The position numbers and the translations under genes were made by a program. From Aporrectodea caliginosa (lineage: Eukaryota; Annelida; Clitellata; Crassiclitellata; Lumbricidae), in assembly GCA_020284085.1 (NCBI GenBank), contig JACEVL010000493.1:381001-445000 (forward strand): a stretch of 64,000 bases of DNA, written 5' to 3'. Numbering within the stretch: the stretch's first letter is position 1; the number at the start of each line of letters is the position of its first letter. Under the pieces are notes generated by a model. It was given only the letters and a program-made list of their open reading frames with translations, was not told the DNA's origin and searched no databases. This document shows positions 21,641 to 32,909 of the stretch, piece after piece.

Positions 21641-22179
21641 CATGTCTCTTATCCATGTGCTCTCGGATGACACTTCCTCCCCGTCTACTCTCACCCTCTT
21701 GTTTAACCCCTCTGTCCGTCTGTCTATCTGTTGTTTCTGGACGCCTGATTACATACGTCCCACGTATCTATACCGCTGATATGGACGTACGTTATGGCTC
21801 AGCTAACTGGATCGCAGACAGAAGATTTAAGACCTGCGCTTATTGGAAGAAGTCGTCGTCTGCCGCAATTCAACGCAAAAAACACACAGTCAATAGACTC
21901 AGTCAAAAAACCGGAACAGTTTCAGAACAAACGGTAACCATCTCGTTGATTGAGCAGACGAAATTTCATCCTAAGCCAAAAATATCCCTTTGCCACACGC
22001 CAGACGAAATATGATAGACTGGTGAGAGTAATAACATGCTTCATTGCAACACAAATTCCGATACAGCACTGTTGGGAACGTGGTTCAAACAATTAATTCA
22101 CCAATAGCAAATAGAGAGGACCCTGGATCTTTGGGTATTTTGATCGGTAGGGTGGCAGGCAGGATCATGCTAGAGTCCC
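21641..22179. other. Unassigned
   Basis: The frame entering from the pyrimidine tract runs on to 22014, but its second half is unlike any protein I know. No splice or promoter signal stands out. Confidence 0.4.
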
Positions 22180-22400
22180 CCGAGTCTTGATTTCCAGTTT
22201 CCAGACAGGAAGCCCTGGAATGGAACGGTCTGATGATGAAGGGTGGCAGGAACCTGGATGATGGAAGCGGACCTTTCCCACTGAACTTTGGCTACACACT
22301 CCCTGGAGACGTGACCTGCACCAGAATGGCTGGCAGAGGCATGGAAATGGCAACGCTCCAGGGAGGGTCACGCCTTATGACTGGATGATGATGATGATGG
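22180..22400 (+). pseudogene. Possible RTE-like LINE 3' end with (GAT) tail
   Basis: Contains CTGGAATGGAACG and GGAGACGTGACCTGCACCAG and ends TATGACTGGATGATGATGATG. This resembles the C-terminus and (GAT) tail of RTE-clade elements. Frames are broken. Weak call. Confidence 0.35.
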
Positions 22401-22402
22401 CG

Positions 22403-22645
22403 ATAACGATAATAATAATAATAATATCTTTTCTTTAATGAAGCGCCTGACAAACGCACTGTGCTGTACATTTACATGTTATGCAATTGAAACAATCTTA
22501 ACTACTAACAGAACAGATAGCCTGCAATACACGGCGCTAATAGCAGCCTACAAAGCATATCCTCCCTACAAGGCTCGAACTCGGTACCTCTCGCTCTCTA
22601 TGCCAGTAGGTTATCCAATATTATCTAATGTTATCCAATGCATTA
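22403..22645 (-). repeat. SINE family D, nearly full
   Basis: Reversed copy: tail (ATA)n, then CTTTTCTTTAATGAAGCGCC, GACAAACGCACTG, ATTTACATGTTATGCAATTG, CTACTAACAGAACAGA, GCCTGCAATAC and GGCGCTAATAGCAGCC. The tRNA-like head (CGAACTCGGTACCTCTCGCT) is at the right end. Further copies at 24512 and 43588. Confidence 0.8.
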
Positions 22646-22754
22646 TAATGATGGTGATGATGATAATGATGATGGCGATAACAATTTATAATGATAACGA
22701 TGATTATGATAATAACGATAACAGTGACTTAACACTGTGTCTGAAACTCAACAT

Positions 22755-22978
22755 TATATATATATATATATATATATATCGTGAAGGGGCGCGGTGGTGA
22801 GGGTATGTTCGGTGCCTTGCAGCCGGAGGGTTGCGGGTTCGAATCCACCTAATGATGGGCAAGTCCTTCACTCGCAATTGCTCATGCGCTTCGGCGTGAA
22901 ACTCCGATTCAGTGAGCGCTGTAGTCGGGAGCGCCTCTGAGTAGAAATCTTGAAAGGCGCTATAACAAGTGCTCATAC
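22755..22978 (+). repeat. SINE family A, full length, with pol III boxes
   Basis: After a (TA) run, the body from 22786 starts GGGGCGCGGTGGTGAGGG (A-box region), with GGTTCGAATCC as a perfect B box at about 22836-22846. A central CAAGTCCTTCACTCGCAATT domain follows, then a 3' end GCGCCTCTGAGTAGAAATCT ... GGCGCTATAACAAGTGCTCAT. Same family as 33005-33218. Confidence 0.88.
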
Positions 22979-22999
22979 ATATATACATATATAACATCA

Positions 23000-23999
23000 T
23001 ATATCAGTTAGCATTTATGCAAACCATGCATAAATAAGTACCAATGTAACATAACACCTCTGATTATTTTTTTAGTTATATTTGCAATTAAAATTACAAT
23101 GCATAAATCAGCATAATCTACTACTTACAAGTGGCTTGCACAGCAACTGAATCCACAGGGAAAATAATTCATGTGGCTAATGGAATGCCATTGGAACGAG
23201 AAATAACCTACATGTGGAACACATTCCGTACAGTGCCTAACTGTAACGTTTCAGCACTTCAGCTAAAAACTAAATCTACCGCAATGTAAAGTCGTACATC
23301 AATTAAACGTAATTAACCGAGAGAGAGGCTCGCTTACCAAGAGAACAGTGTCGCCGACTAACCTCGTTTTCATCTGTGGATAGTAACACTTGCGGAATAA
23401 ATCCCAGTTCTAAGAAGCCGCCCGTTTCCCGGGACACCCCCTGCAGACTTAAACGAAAGCCCCTCGCCGATAACCGCGGTCTAAAACTAGGCCCAGGTAT
23501 GCTAACCAGCAGAGTGGGCAATAAATCTTAGGCATGAACTCCCATGTATTAGCCAGTACGTACAAGTCTGTGTTCTTGAGACGTAGGGTTGCGGAGGTTG
23601 AATAACTAAATCATTTCCTAAAGACGTCAACAGGCAGAATTTTACGACTAACACAACCTCCTACCTGGCTACATGGAAGCAGGCTGCAACAGGATCAGTT
23701 TGACCTGTGTTAGAACAAGATATAAATCACGTCTAATGGGCGTTTTATGTAGTTCTACAGCGCTAACAAATATCCGTTCATTAGGTGACCAGATATTTTT
23801 TCTCCCAGGAAAGCCGCTGACACCTCGTTCTTGATTAAACCGACGGAAAAAACGGGTGGCACGCTTTAAAAATCAAATAGGTTCCTAATTAAGATTTAGC
23901 TAACAGTTTCTTATGCCCTATTTCACCTAGTATTAGAAGTTCAGAAATGTCACTCAGCCTTAACAACATGGAAGCAGGAAGGAAATTAAATGAAGACTG
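23000..23999. other. Unassigned
   Basis: No gene or repeat recognised. A reverse transcriptase relic begins just downstream, so the last few hundred bases may be its upstream remnant. Confidence 0.4.
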
Positions 24000-24310
24000 G
24001 TGAATAATCTCTGATTTGCTGACGACATTGGCCTCTTCAATAGAGGCGGGCCAGAACTATACAGGATATTACGACACAGATTGACGAAACAAGTAGAAGA
24101 TAAGACCTAATGATTAATGCAGAGAAACCTGTAAACAATGGTTATTAAAAAGGCCAAAGAGACACCATGCAGTAACTATCAACATCCAAGGAGAAGCTAT
24201 TGAGCAAGTAGAACAATTCGTTAATCTAGGAGGGCTAATAAACGCAGATCTATGGCAGCAACGAAAAAGACATGTATACCAATATGTCAAGGACATAGAA
24301 TAGAATCTTC
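24000..24310 (+). pseudogene. LINE reverse transcriptase fragment (FADD motif)
   Basis: From 24015 the plus strand reads FADDIGLFNRGGPELYRILR, the active-site Asp-Asp motif of non-LTR reverse transcriptases. After a frameshift it continues LMINAEKT, then VTINIQGEAIEQVEQFVNLG and GLINAD. The order (F/Y)ADDI ... INAEKT ... EQFVxLGG is diagnostic for LINE RT palm and thumb regions. It is truncated on both sides and frame-broken, hence non-functional. Confidence 0.8.
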
Positions 24311-24511
24311 GTTTATTCATTAACACATTGTCAGAACGCAATGCGATTACAAGAAAAACAAACATGTGTAGGCACATGACATGGGCGTATTTATGGGGGT
24401 TTATGGGTTCAATCCCCCACAAATAAATTCCCGAAATTTTTTTATATGCTTTTATATGCAAAATACAAAACAACTTAACTTTTGCAACCCTGTCCAATGG
24501 TAACCCCCAAA

Positions 24512-24634
24512 ATAATATAATAATAATAATCTTTTCTTTATTAAGCGCCTGACAAACGCACTGCGCTGTACATTTACATGTTATGCAATTTAAATCTTAA
24601 CTACTAACAGAACAGACAGCCTGCAATACAACAA
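24512..24634 (-). repeat. SINE family D, truncated
   Basis: (ATA)n then CTTTTCTTTATTAAGCGCC, GACAAACGCACTG, TTTACATGTTATGCAATT, CTACTAACAGAACAGACAG and GCCTGCAATAC. The head is missing. Confidence 0.8.
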
Positions 24635-24744
24635 AATTGCTTCCTGGCTATGCCACTGACAAAGAAGAATTGGACACACCGCACAATGATGACAAGAATG
24701 ATAACAGTATGACACATACTGTTTAGCTATTAATATTAAGTTTA

Positions 24745-24795
24745 CCCCATCATCTTCATCATCATCATCATCATCACCACCATCATCAGCAGCAG
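24745..24795. repeat. CATCAT/CACCAT trinucleotide tract
   Basis: CATCATCATCATCATCACCACC with CAGCAG at the end. Confidence 0.9.
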
Positions 24796-24799
24796 AAAC

Positions 24800-25535
24800 C
24801 CTGAACATCCATGCCTTCAGTCAACTGTTGACGGCAATCCGTTGGTAGGCTTCACGTATGTGCGTGGGCCCACCACTGGTGACGCCTTTTCTAGTTTGCC
24901 GTGCATTAGTTTGCAACCTGATGTAATAATAGTCTAGTTTTAAATGCCATTTCACATCATATAGGCTATCACAGAGAAAGCGTTTTTGTGTGATACTTAA
25001 AAATGCGCTACATTAAGTGTCCTAATACATAACACATGCTATAGTCTTGCCTTTCGTGCCTCCCTTAATCAGTGTCTGATCACTATGAAGGGGAAGACCT
25101 TCAGTTTAATGATTGTGGGAGTCCTAAAGCCCAGGCTTCCCTACTAATAGCAACCGGCTGCATGAAATGCGACCTCCTGAAAAATGACATCTCTCCTTTA
25201 TTGTATAAATACAATCTTCCACTACAGTGTGCGAATTCAATATGCGTGTGAAACTTTTCACACAGACACAAACAGACACACATACAGACACACATAGGCA
25301 CAAGTAAGTAATGCAACTTAATCCACCTTTAAGGGGTCCACCAGAGTCATACGGTTTGGATTTCAAACAGGTTCAAGATGAAAAAACCAAAGATGAGACA
25401 ATAAAATATTGTCTTCCCAGCTTGAAGGAGGCCTTGGGCAGCTCCTACAATTGTTTTACCAAACCACCAACGCCCTTGAGGCATGCTTAAAGCCATAAGT
25501 AGACATTTATATGCATGCACATATATTGTACCATC
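24800..25535. other. Unassigned, with a short ACAGACACA patch
   Basis: CACAGACACAAACAGACACAC at about 25259-25299. Otherwise nothing recognised. Confidence 0.4.
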
Positions 25536-25539
25536 TATA

Positions 25540-25578
25540 ATATATGAGGCATATATATGGCATATATATATATATAAG

Positions 25579-25618
<40 letters not shown>

Positions 25619-25865
25619 CAAATACAGGTGCATGGGAAATATAAAATATAAAAATAATGGGATATATCTGGGATAAATATTTATAAGTCTGCATAGGATT
25701 ATATTATATAGACGTATAAAACACAGATATATATCCCATAAAAGTACCATACAAATACCCACAAGTACGCCCCTGAGTGTGCATGTATGTGTGAGTGCAT
25801 GCGTGTGTGTGTGTGTGTGTGTGTGCGCGTGTATGTGTGAGTGCATGGGTGTGTGTGTGTGTGAT
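25540..25865. repeat. TATA and TG microsatellites
   Basis: TA-rich runs at 25540-25622 and TGTG/TGCATG runs at 25778-25862. Frames across them are artefacts. Confidence 0.9.
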
Positions 25866-26469
25866 TATTCACATATAAATATGTAATATACATATCACTA
25901 CTTGAACATTAACTTAACACTAGGACTCAGTGCATCCAGAAGTTCTTCCTTCTTCCTCTCTATGGGGTAGTTTTACCAAAACTTTAATTAGCAACAGGTT
26001 AGTACAGCTATATAGGAAGTGTAGAGGGCGGTACTAATTCCGTCTCCAGCACCCACAGTGCATCGTCACATGCAACCAACTTTCCCATCAGCTAGACTTC
26101 TGAATCACTGCATGGCTGCTAGTCGGTTCATATCACTGTCCCGCATCTCGGTAACACACCCACCACAACACACCCACCACGGCCCAAACTGTTTGTTCAA
26201 AAACATGCAATATTGTCATCTTTATGGTCCAAGCAGATTAATCCAAACACGTCAGTTAAATCGGGCCAACTGAGCACACTTGAAAAAATAAGGTCAAGAA
26301 GAACAGATACTAATGATGTCACAGCCTACTCATACATATGCTGTCTGTAACAGAAGCAATGACTCTGCTTATCTGAAGATACAAACGTGGGTATATCACT
26401 AAAGCGCCAAGATTGCTAAAGCACTGCAATTGGCCACAACAGATGCGTGGCTTTGTCTGGCAATTTTGA
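25866..26469. other. Unassigned
   Basis: Contains a CACCACAACACACCCACCAC patch near 26157. No gene signal. Confidence 0.4.
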
Positions 26470-26837
26470 GTTTGAAATAGGGATGTTAAACGAAATTCGG
26501 AAATGAATTTCGGTTTTGAAAACGAAATTCGGTTTTTATTATTGACAAAGCGAAATTCAAAATCATTTTTGTAGTGAAAATTTCAAGAAATGCCAGAAAG
26601 AATTAATTCATGCATTTCTTGAGTGTTTACGATTGTTTCATCGAATATAGCCGGCAATAAGAAGGTGTTTATTTAGCATACGTTACGGTACCTAATATAT
26701 AAAATAACTTGGTTTATATAATAATATATTAAATTTTCTATGAAGGCCAATAAAAAACGAAATTCGGTTTAAAATCGGATTTCTAAATCGAAATTCGGAT
26801 TGCCAAAAAACCCGATTTTAACAACCCTAGTTTGAAA
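26470..26837. mobile_element. hAT-type MITE, 352 bp
   Basis: The element runs 26478-26829, starting TAGGGATGTTAAA and ending TTTAACAACCCTA. A perfect 8-bp TSD, GTTTGAAA, lies at 26470-26477 and 26830-26837. Subterminal regions are filled with CGAAATTCGG repeats in both orientations. Non-coding. Confidence 0.92.
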
Positions 26838-26884
26838 TCTTGACATAGCAGTCAAATCATTAATCTGTAGAAGTCTCAAGATCA

Positions 26885-26970
26885 CTATTACGATCTTTTA
26901 AACTGTCAACCTAGAGAGTTGGGGTTCAAATCCATCTCAGGGCAGAAAGCTGTGTCAAGATTTCTTCTCT
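26885..26970 (+). repeat. SINE family B head fragment
   Basis: AAACTGTCAACCTAGAGAGT, GGGGTTCAAATCC (B box) and a CAGGGCAGAAA segment match the family B head. Confidence 0.55.
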
Positions 26971-26984
26971 GATTGCAGCCTGTT

Positions 26985-27168
26985 GCTGGCGGTCTGGAAC
27001 GGGCTCCCTCCATACCTGCACCTGTTGCCCAGGGTCCCCTCTGAAACGTGCTATTGCAAATTTGCAATCTTAAAACTGTCTTCCTTAGCCGAGGTTGGGT
27101 TAGGAGCGTTCTTGATTAGCAACCTTGAAGGAGCGCTATATAAATCCTCGTAATGAATTAACGAACCT
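26985..27168 (+). pseudogene. LINE 3' end (WNGLPxxLHLLPR family)
   Basis: Reads VWNGLPPYLHLLPRVPS and then LEGALYKSS after TTAGGAGCGTTCTTGATTAG. It ends GCGCTATATAAATCCTCGTA and ATGAATTAACGAA. Confidence 0.65.
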
Positions 27169-27239
27169 GTAGTAAACTCGACTATAAGATGCGCACATTC
27201 ACCGTGGTAAGATCAGGCAACAAGGAAAACGACTGGTCA

Positions 27240-27325
27240 CACTACCTCATGATGTTCTGAGAGAATGAAGTCATTAACATAGAAACCTCTCAAGGTAGGC
27301 TTAAGGGACTTGCTCTTTTCCTTTG
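27240..27325 (+). repeat. SINE family B 3' fragment
   Basis: GAATGAAGTCATTAACAT and AGGCTTAAGGGACTTGCTCT match the family B 3' end. Confidence 0.45.
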
Positions 27326-28061
27326 GTCACACTAACATTAGACCCTACAGGACAAATGTAAAACGATTCAGCGGTTGTAAACGTCACAAGTGGTTAACGA
27401 GTAAACATCATTTCGACTGCAGCATTGGATAAGAGTAGACGGTTGTTGGAAGCAGAGATCGCAGCACGGGTCTAACTGGACACCACAGGGATCTAGTAAG
27501 GACAAATGTTTTTGGTAACTAACAACGAAGAACAGTCCGGGATTTCCACTGGCTTCTCAAGTGAGCCTTCAGAATTGGACAATAAAAGATTCCAGCAACA
27601 CATCATATTTTGCCAAGATTTAATATCGAGGCTGGAGTCTTCTTATCGAGCACCAGACTTCAAATATGTCACCTTTGCAGCATCAACTGGCTATTGACGA
27701 ACTCTTCATTTCATCCAGCAGTTTACCACCAAGAAGCGAGCGCCAGAAGTTAAAAGTGCTCATAGTAGCTGATGAGCCATTTTGGGCTTTTTCTCATCCA
27801 ACAACAATAACTCTTTACAACAACTGTCTATTCCGTAAAATGCAAGAGTTTGCCTTGCATTAATAAAATGCTACTTACTTACTTATACACACATTGTCTC
27901 CCTTCTGGGGCCATTAAAACTAATGGTAAATATTAGCAGAGCCACAATATCTCCTTCAAAGGCTTCCATGATATCGAAACTTGGACAAAGGAAAGGGCAC
28001 ACATGCCACACAAGAAGAAGAAGAGCGGTACCTTTAATAATATAAGCTTATCCCACGAAAC
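27326..28061. other. Unassigned; a CTTA-type tail at about 27862-27888
   Basis: The sequence ends ATTAATAAAATGCTACTTACTTACTTAT, as in other (CTTA)-tailed retroelement 3' ends. The upstream 350 bp may be its 3' UTR, but no motif is recognised. Confidence 0.4.
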
Positions 28062-28131
28062 AGTCATGGGCAACAACTGCCAACAAGTGTTAGGACTTCA
28101 CTCACGTTTACCGGCATTAACCCAACCCTGG
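28062..28131. mobile_element. Solo right-end fragment of the 5664-6479 hAT family
   Basis: GGGCAACAACTGCCAAC near the left and CCGGCATTAACCCAACCCTG at the right end match the right end of the element at 6479. No matching left end nearby. Confidence 0.65.
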
Positions 28132-28688
28132 ACTGTAGAAGTATCAAGATTACCATAGTATGATCTGTTGGACTCTCAACCCAGACAGTTCCTGACGCCA
28201 GCCATTTAGCGGCGATGGGTACGAATAAAATGATCTTCATTGTGCTGGGTCATTTGTCAAGTCAATTGCTCCCTTTAGTGTTAGTCCAAGTGACGTTATG
28301 TCCACATTTATATTATCTATCCAGCGTAGTCATGGTCTTCCTTTGTTTCTCTGCGCCAGCCTATAGGCCGTTAAATGTCATTAAGGACTCAATTAATGGC
28401 AAAACAATGCACAGTGAACTCTGACTTTGAGTGCAAGGTCAGACAAGGTCATAGACTGTTGATTACAACTGTAGTCTGAGATTCTGGCAGACACGCAATG
28501 ATTCAGTAACCTAACAACCTTTGTTTCTTCACGGTATACCTGCTACTGTTGATTACCGAATTTCACATGACGATTCGTTGACGCACAGGTCACAGTTCGC
28601 GGATTATACACGCCTGTGCTGCGCAGTATCTCCGCTAAAAGCCTTAGTACAGTTCGTTATCTCCCAATGCCAGTCCCAAGTTCAGCTG

Positions 28689-28975
28689 CTCGATAGTCTA
28701 GTGGTTACACTGGTTAGCGAGCTGGACTGTCGCCTGAGTGGTCGGAGGTTCAAACCCCACCAGAGTATAAATTTCGTTTCGAGATTTCTGCTCCACTTGT
28801 AACCCGTACAGCCAAATCAGCTTCGAGTCCACGAACTGTAGATCAGACCTTGAGGAAGAGGACAGGCCACCTGACCTTATATGCCAAGGCCAAAAAATGC
28901 TGCTAAAAGTTTAAACTCATGGCTGCTCTACAACTGAAGCACCTGAAGAAGCAGAGGAAGAGGGAATGCTCTTCT
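28689..28975 (+). repeat. SINE family B, near full length
   Basis: The head GATAGTCTAGTGGTTACACT and AGGTTCAAACCCC (B box) is followed by the body AGATTTCTGCTCCACTTG, CCAAATCAG, GGCCACCTGACC and ATGCCAAGGCCAA. It ends near a CTTCTTCTTC/GAAGAAG segment. The body is diverged (no ATAATGAGTACACTG). Confidence 0.7.
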
Positions 28976-29024
28976 TCTTCAGTTGCTTCAGCACAGTGTT
29001 AAGTTATTTCCTACTCTGGGGATA

Positions 29025-29195
29025 CACTAGCGCAGTGTTTCCGTTAACGCCCAAATCGCCGTTTTTACGTCCGTAAAAAACGTCCAGATTTTTCAGTGTG
29101 ACAGCCAGCCATAAGCAATGAGCTACATCCAAAAAATCTAGGGCAGAACATAAATACGTCCTCTTTTTGGACTCTACAGAAACACTGCACTAGCG
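29025..29195. mobile_element. hAT-type MITE, 155 bp
   Basis: The element runs 29033-29187, CAGTGTTTCCGTTAACGCC to GAAACACTG. A perfect 8-bp TSD, CACTAGCG, is at 29025-29032 and 29188-29195. Same family as 58823-58974. Confidence 0.93.
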
Positions 29196-30249
29196 CCGTG
29201 TTTTCCAACTGGTGCCATGTCCGGTGACCCTGCTCCGGCATTTAATACACAGCTGGATAATATTTGTACAGCGTTTTCTCTAAAAAATCTGAAAAATTAC
29301 TTTAATCACCATTGACATATAGGCCTAGAATATTTTTTAAAGTAGTGTAGAAAAAGTTACAACACTGCAGCTGAATACAAGGGAACGTTGCTTGTCATTA
29401 AAATAAAGAACTAAATGGAAGAAAAATAACTGAAATTAAGGCCAGGTGCCATTGACTTAATGAAGTTTAGTATTAAAGGGTACTTTATTCTGAAAAAGGG
29501 TGGGAACAACTGGTCTGGCATGCTCTTAGCTAACTGGATTGTCAACAGAAAGGGTTGACCACCTTCCCTCGTGTGTCCAGGAAAAATTAAGTGAAGCTTC
29601 ACGATCTCATAATACGTGCAGGAAATAAATAACAGTACATTATATGCAAAAACTGAAGGCTGGTATAAATCACTTATCACAAAAAGCAGTCACATAAAGT
29701 GCCTATATATCAGAATTTGCTAACAGATGACATTATAAGGCCAAAGAAAAATAAAGGCGTGTTTCCGGTAACAGAGGTTTTAAAAACTGGGTAGTTAGGT
29801 AGGAAAATATTGTACAATGTACATGAGCAACACTGTAACTGTAAGAAGAAATGCATATAGCACCACACTCAGAGAAACTAATAATGTTGCTCAATAAAAG
29901 GCTCATAAACCACCACAAAGCACCTATAACAATGTACAAGAATAAGACTCTGGAAGCAAAAGCTTATAAGACACAAAAACCAGTCATGCACAAAGAGCCA
30001 AGTCGGTACAACACAGTTCACAGATAGAGAGCCGCGACTTCAATCGAGTCTGAGTCCATCTCAATTAATCTGGGAAATGACAACGAAGCTATAAGACCAG
30101 CGCCAGCATTAGGCAACAGACATCTATAGACCAATCAGACAATGTCGCCTCCATCCATCGATGATTACGACGACGATGATGATGAAAAAACTCAAGGCAT
30201 TATGAGGACATTTCCATAAACCAAAAGATAACCAACGAATGATGCGGAA
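29196..30249. other. Unassigned AT-rich sequence
   Basis: No repeat, splice pair or protein motif recognised. Confidence 0.4.
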
Positions 30250-30770
30250 CTGTGGATGCTAAAGAATACATGACGCTGCTGCCATTGCTGTTCCTTTCAC
30301 TGAGCACTGCTGCTTTTGTCATTGATGGTGCTGCTGCCATTACTGCTGCTGCTATTGCTGCCATTGCTACTTCTGCCACTTCTGTTCCTGCCACTGGTGC
30401 TACTTCTGCCATTGCTGCTGCTTCTGCTATTGCTGCTGCTGCCATTACTGCTATTGCTGCCATTGCTACTTCTGCCACTGCTGTTCCTGCCACTGCTGCT
30501 GCTTTTGCCATTGCTGGTGCTGCTGCCATTATTGCTATAGCTGCCATTGCTGCTGCTTCTGCCATTGCTGCTGCTTTTGCCATTGCTGCTTCTGCTATTG
30601 CTGCTACTGCCATTACTGCTATTGCTGCCATTGCTACTTCTGCCTCTGTTGTTCCTGCCACTGCTGCTGCTTTTGCCATTGCTGGTGCAGTGGTGCTGCT
30701 GCCATTGCTGCTGCTGCCATTGCTACTTCTGCCACTGCTGGTGCTGCCATGGCCACTAAGTCTATTACAG
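30250..30770. repeat. GCTGCTGCCATT minisatellite
   Basis: Degenerate repeats of GCTGCTGCCATTGCTGCT, TTCTGCCATTGCTGCTGCTT and TTCTGCCACTGCTGTTCCTG, with larger blocks repeated. It gives alanine- or leucine-rich frames on the plus strand and an alanine-rich frame on the minus strand (30679 to 30200). All register is kept because units are multiples of 3. A coding role is not supported by flanks or splice signals. Confidence 0.75.
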
Positions 30771-30959
30771 GATTAGTGAATTATCCTGTTACCGAGTTGC
30801 CACACTCTCGGTGTGTGACAAGACTACTCACTAAAGTGGCCAAAAGCAACACTTGTGATGTCTTCATAACAACACACGCTAATATGGCCAATCCAACACT
30901 CTTAAATGTCTGACATGGCCCATGGTAAGTCAGTGCAGCTCTGAATAATACCGAGACAA

Positions 30960-31258
30960 GTGTCTGGTTCTAGGCCATAACCACATGGTAATAACAGGCA
31001 CGAAGAACAGACAGAAGGACGTGGGTTCGAGACCCTCTAGCATGAGCTACCCGCTACCTATAAGTTTGACTCAGCCTTCCACTCCCTATGGGGCGATGGT
31101 AAAATGAGCAGTAGGACAGATCGGCGCCTAACAGGCTGCCATACAGTTATAAAACCAACTCTTGTTTAACTTGTTATCATGTGTTCCTACTATTTCATGT
31201 AATCATACTGCGGTTTGTCAGTTTGAATTAAATAAACGATTATTATTATTATTATTAT
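30960..31258 (+). repeat. SINE family C with (ATT) tail
   Basis: GTGGGTTCGAGACCC (B box) at about 31022, then GACTCAGCCTTCCACTCCCT, GGGGCGATGGTAAAATGAGC, CTAACAGGCTGCCATACAG, TTATCATGTGTTCCTACTAT and GCGGTTTGTCAGTTTGAATT, with an (ATT)n tail. Same family, opposite sense, at 34786-35058. Confidence 0.8.
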
Positions 31259-31339
31259 CGGTTGTTGATTTAAAAACAGATAAACCTGTTTGCATGTACC
31301 GCATAATTACCCATATAAAACAATTTATATAGCGTCTTT

Positions 31340-31560
31340 TCGGAACCTCTCAAAGGCCAAGACCAAAGTTTTCTGAGCATGCTGTCTCGACTGTGGGAAC
31401 TCCCTGAGGAAGGAAACGCAAGACATTGGAGCGTTCAAGCATGGGTTTAAGACACACTTGTCTCAATTGACTGGACCAATGGACATCTACTGACCAGCAG
31501 TGCATTACGTGGTCAGTCAACCGAATGACCATGTAAAGCACTGCTGGTCACTATAGATAT
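31340..31560 (+). pseudogene. LINE 3' end, decayed
   Basis: CTGTGGGAACTCCCTGAGGA and GAGCGTTCAAGCATGGGTTT correspond to a LWxSLxxE ... FKHGFKTHL-type LINE C-terminus read across frames. An inverted pair GACCAGCAGTGC / GCACTGCTGGTC occurs at about 31491 and 31539. Confidence 0.5.
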
Positions 31561-31584
31561 ACTTCTGTGTGTGTGCTAGAAACA

Positions 31585-32025
31585 TTAGACATCTTAATTG
31601 TATTGTACTAGAAAAATGGTTTTGTATCGTATTGTACTAGAAAAACGGTGTTGTATTGTACTAGAAACACGATGTGTATTGTATTGTACTAGAAACACAG
31701 TGTTGAATTCTATATTGTACTAGAAAAACGGTGTTGTATTGTATTGTACTAGAAACACAGTGTTGAATTCTATATTGTACTAGAAAAACGGTGTTGTATT
31801 GTATTGTACTAGAAACACGATGTGTATTGTATTGTACTAGAAACACAGTGTTGAATTCTATATTGTACTAGAAAAACGGTGTTGTATTGTATTGTACTAG
31901 AAACACAGTGTTGAATTCTATATTGTACTAGAAAAACGGTGTTGTATTTTATTGTACCAGAAACACATGTTGTATTGTATTGTACTAGTTCTAAACATGT
32001 GTTGTATTGTATTGTACTACTGCCA
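31585..32025. repeat. 60-bp tandem repeat of TTGTACTAGAAACAC
   Basis: The lines 31681-31740 and 31741-31800 are identical 60-mers. Shorter and diverged versions flank them. Variable parts are CACAGTGTTGAATTCTATA and AACGGTGTTGTATTGTA. Minus-strand frames (LVQYRIQHCVSST) are artefacts of a period divisible by 3. Confidence 0.92.
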
Positions 32026-32074
32026 CATACCGAGCTAACTGATATATTAATCATGTAAGCATTCTGGCTACACA

Positions 32075-32350
32075 ATAGTCTAGTGGTGAGCACGTTGGAC
32101 TGTCAAACAAAAGGTCTGGGTTCAAATCTCTGCCTGGGCAGAAATTTGTTATAAATGTCTGCCCCGACTGTGCCCCTAGCCAACGCAGCTATAATGAGTA
32201 CACTGACTGTATGCTGTCGGTGGGAAGATCAGACGGCGAGGGAGATGAATGGCCACCCGCCCTCGTATGCCAAGACCAAGAATATTAAGTTGCTAACACT
32301 TCATACACGTGGCTACCTCTCAGGCTAGCACCGGAAAGGATTGGTCTTCT
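32075..32350 (+). repeat. SINE family B, full length
   Basis: Head AATAGTCTAGTGGTGAGCAC, TTGGACTGTCAA and CTGGGTTCAAATCTC. Body ATAATGAGTACACTGACTG, GTCGGTGGGAAGATCAGAC, GGCCACCCGCCCTC and ATGCCAAGACCAAG. 3' end CTAACACTTCATAC ... GGTCTTCTTCTAG. Best intact copy of the family here. Confidence 0.85.
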
Positions 32351-32909
32351 TCTAGACACATACATGGAAGGCACTATACAGTAAGTTCCCAGCTACACAC
32401 ATACACTAACATCAGTGCCCGCAAGGACCAGACATGATTCCTATGAGTGCATCCTCACAGCTCAGCTCAGCATGACAGCTTTTTCGTTTGTCCAAGGCCA
32501 GTGCACTAAGAGCCATCACCAGAAGAGCCGAGGAATCATAATCCGCAGGAAAAGTGGATCAAAAACGGAAAACGAGACTCGCCGGTGCGATGGCTCGGCG
32601 TCACTGGCTAATGAGATACAAAATGCATTTCTGCATTATCAGGGAAAGGCTTTCAGAAAATGACAAACTCGCAAACGAGATGTGAACGGCGGTGGCGCCC
32701 GCACCACGACGTGCCTAGGAATTCACACGTTCTCGCGTTTCTCAAATTCATGTGGCACCAGAATCTAATGACAAGAAGCAATCAACAGGAAAGAGGAAAC
32801 GTGGGTGAGGGACCAGCTCAAGGTTGGTCGGTACACTGCGAACATCTCAAGGGAGGATCATCGAACCTGTTGCTTTTGACACGACCCCTGTGTATTATTA
32901 ATGCATAGC
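32351..32909. other. Unassigned
   Basis: No recognised element. Two open frames (82 codons each) show no known motif. Confidence 0.4.

Noticed and set aside
21361..22014. 217-codon frame
   Set aside because: The first half is a pyrimidine tract and the rest shows no motif. No splice or promoter signals.
22786..22850. Functional tRNA gene
   Set aside because: A and B boxes are present but there is no complete cloverleaf, and the sequence continues as a dispersed ~200-bp SINE body. The same holds for the heads at 28689, 32075, 36888, 58592 and 61538.
24370..24660. hAT-like element interrupted by a family D SINE
   Set aside because: CATGGGCGTATTTATGGGGG and GGCTATGCCACTG look like element ends, but they are not complementary and I find no matching 8-bp flanks.
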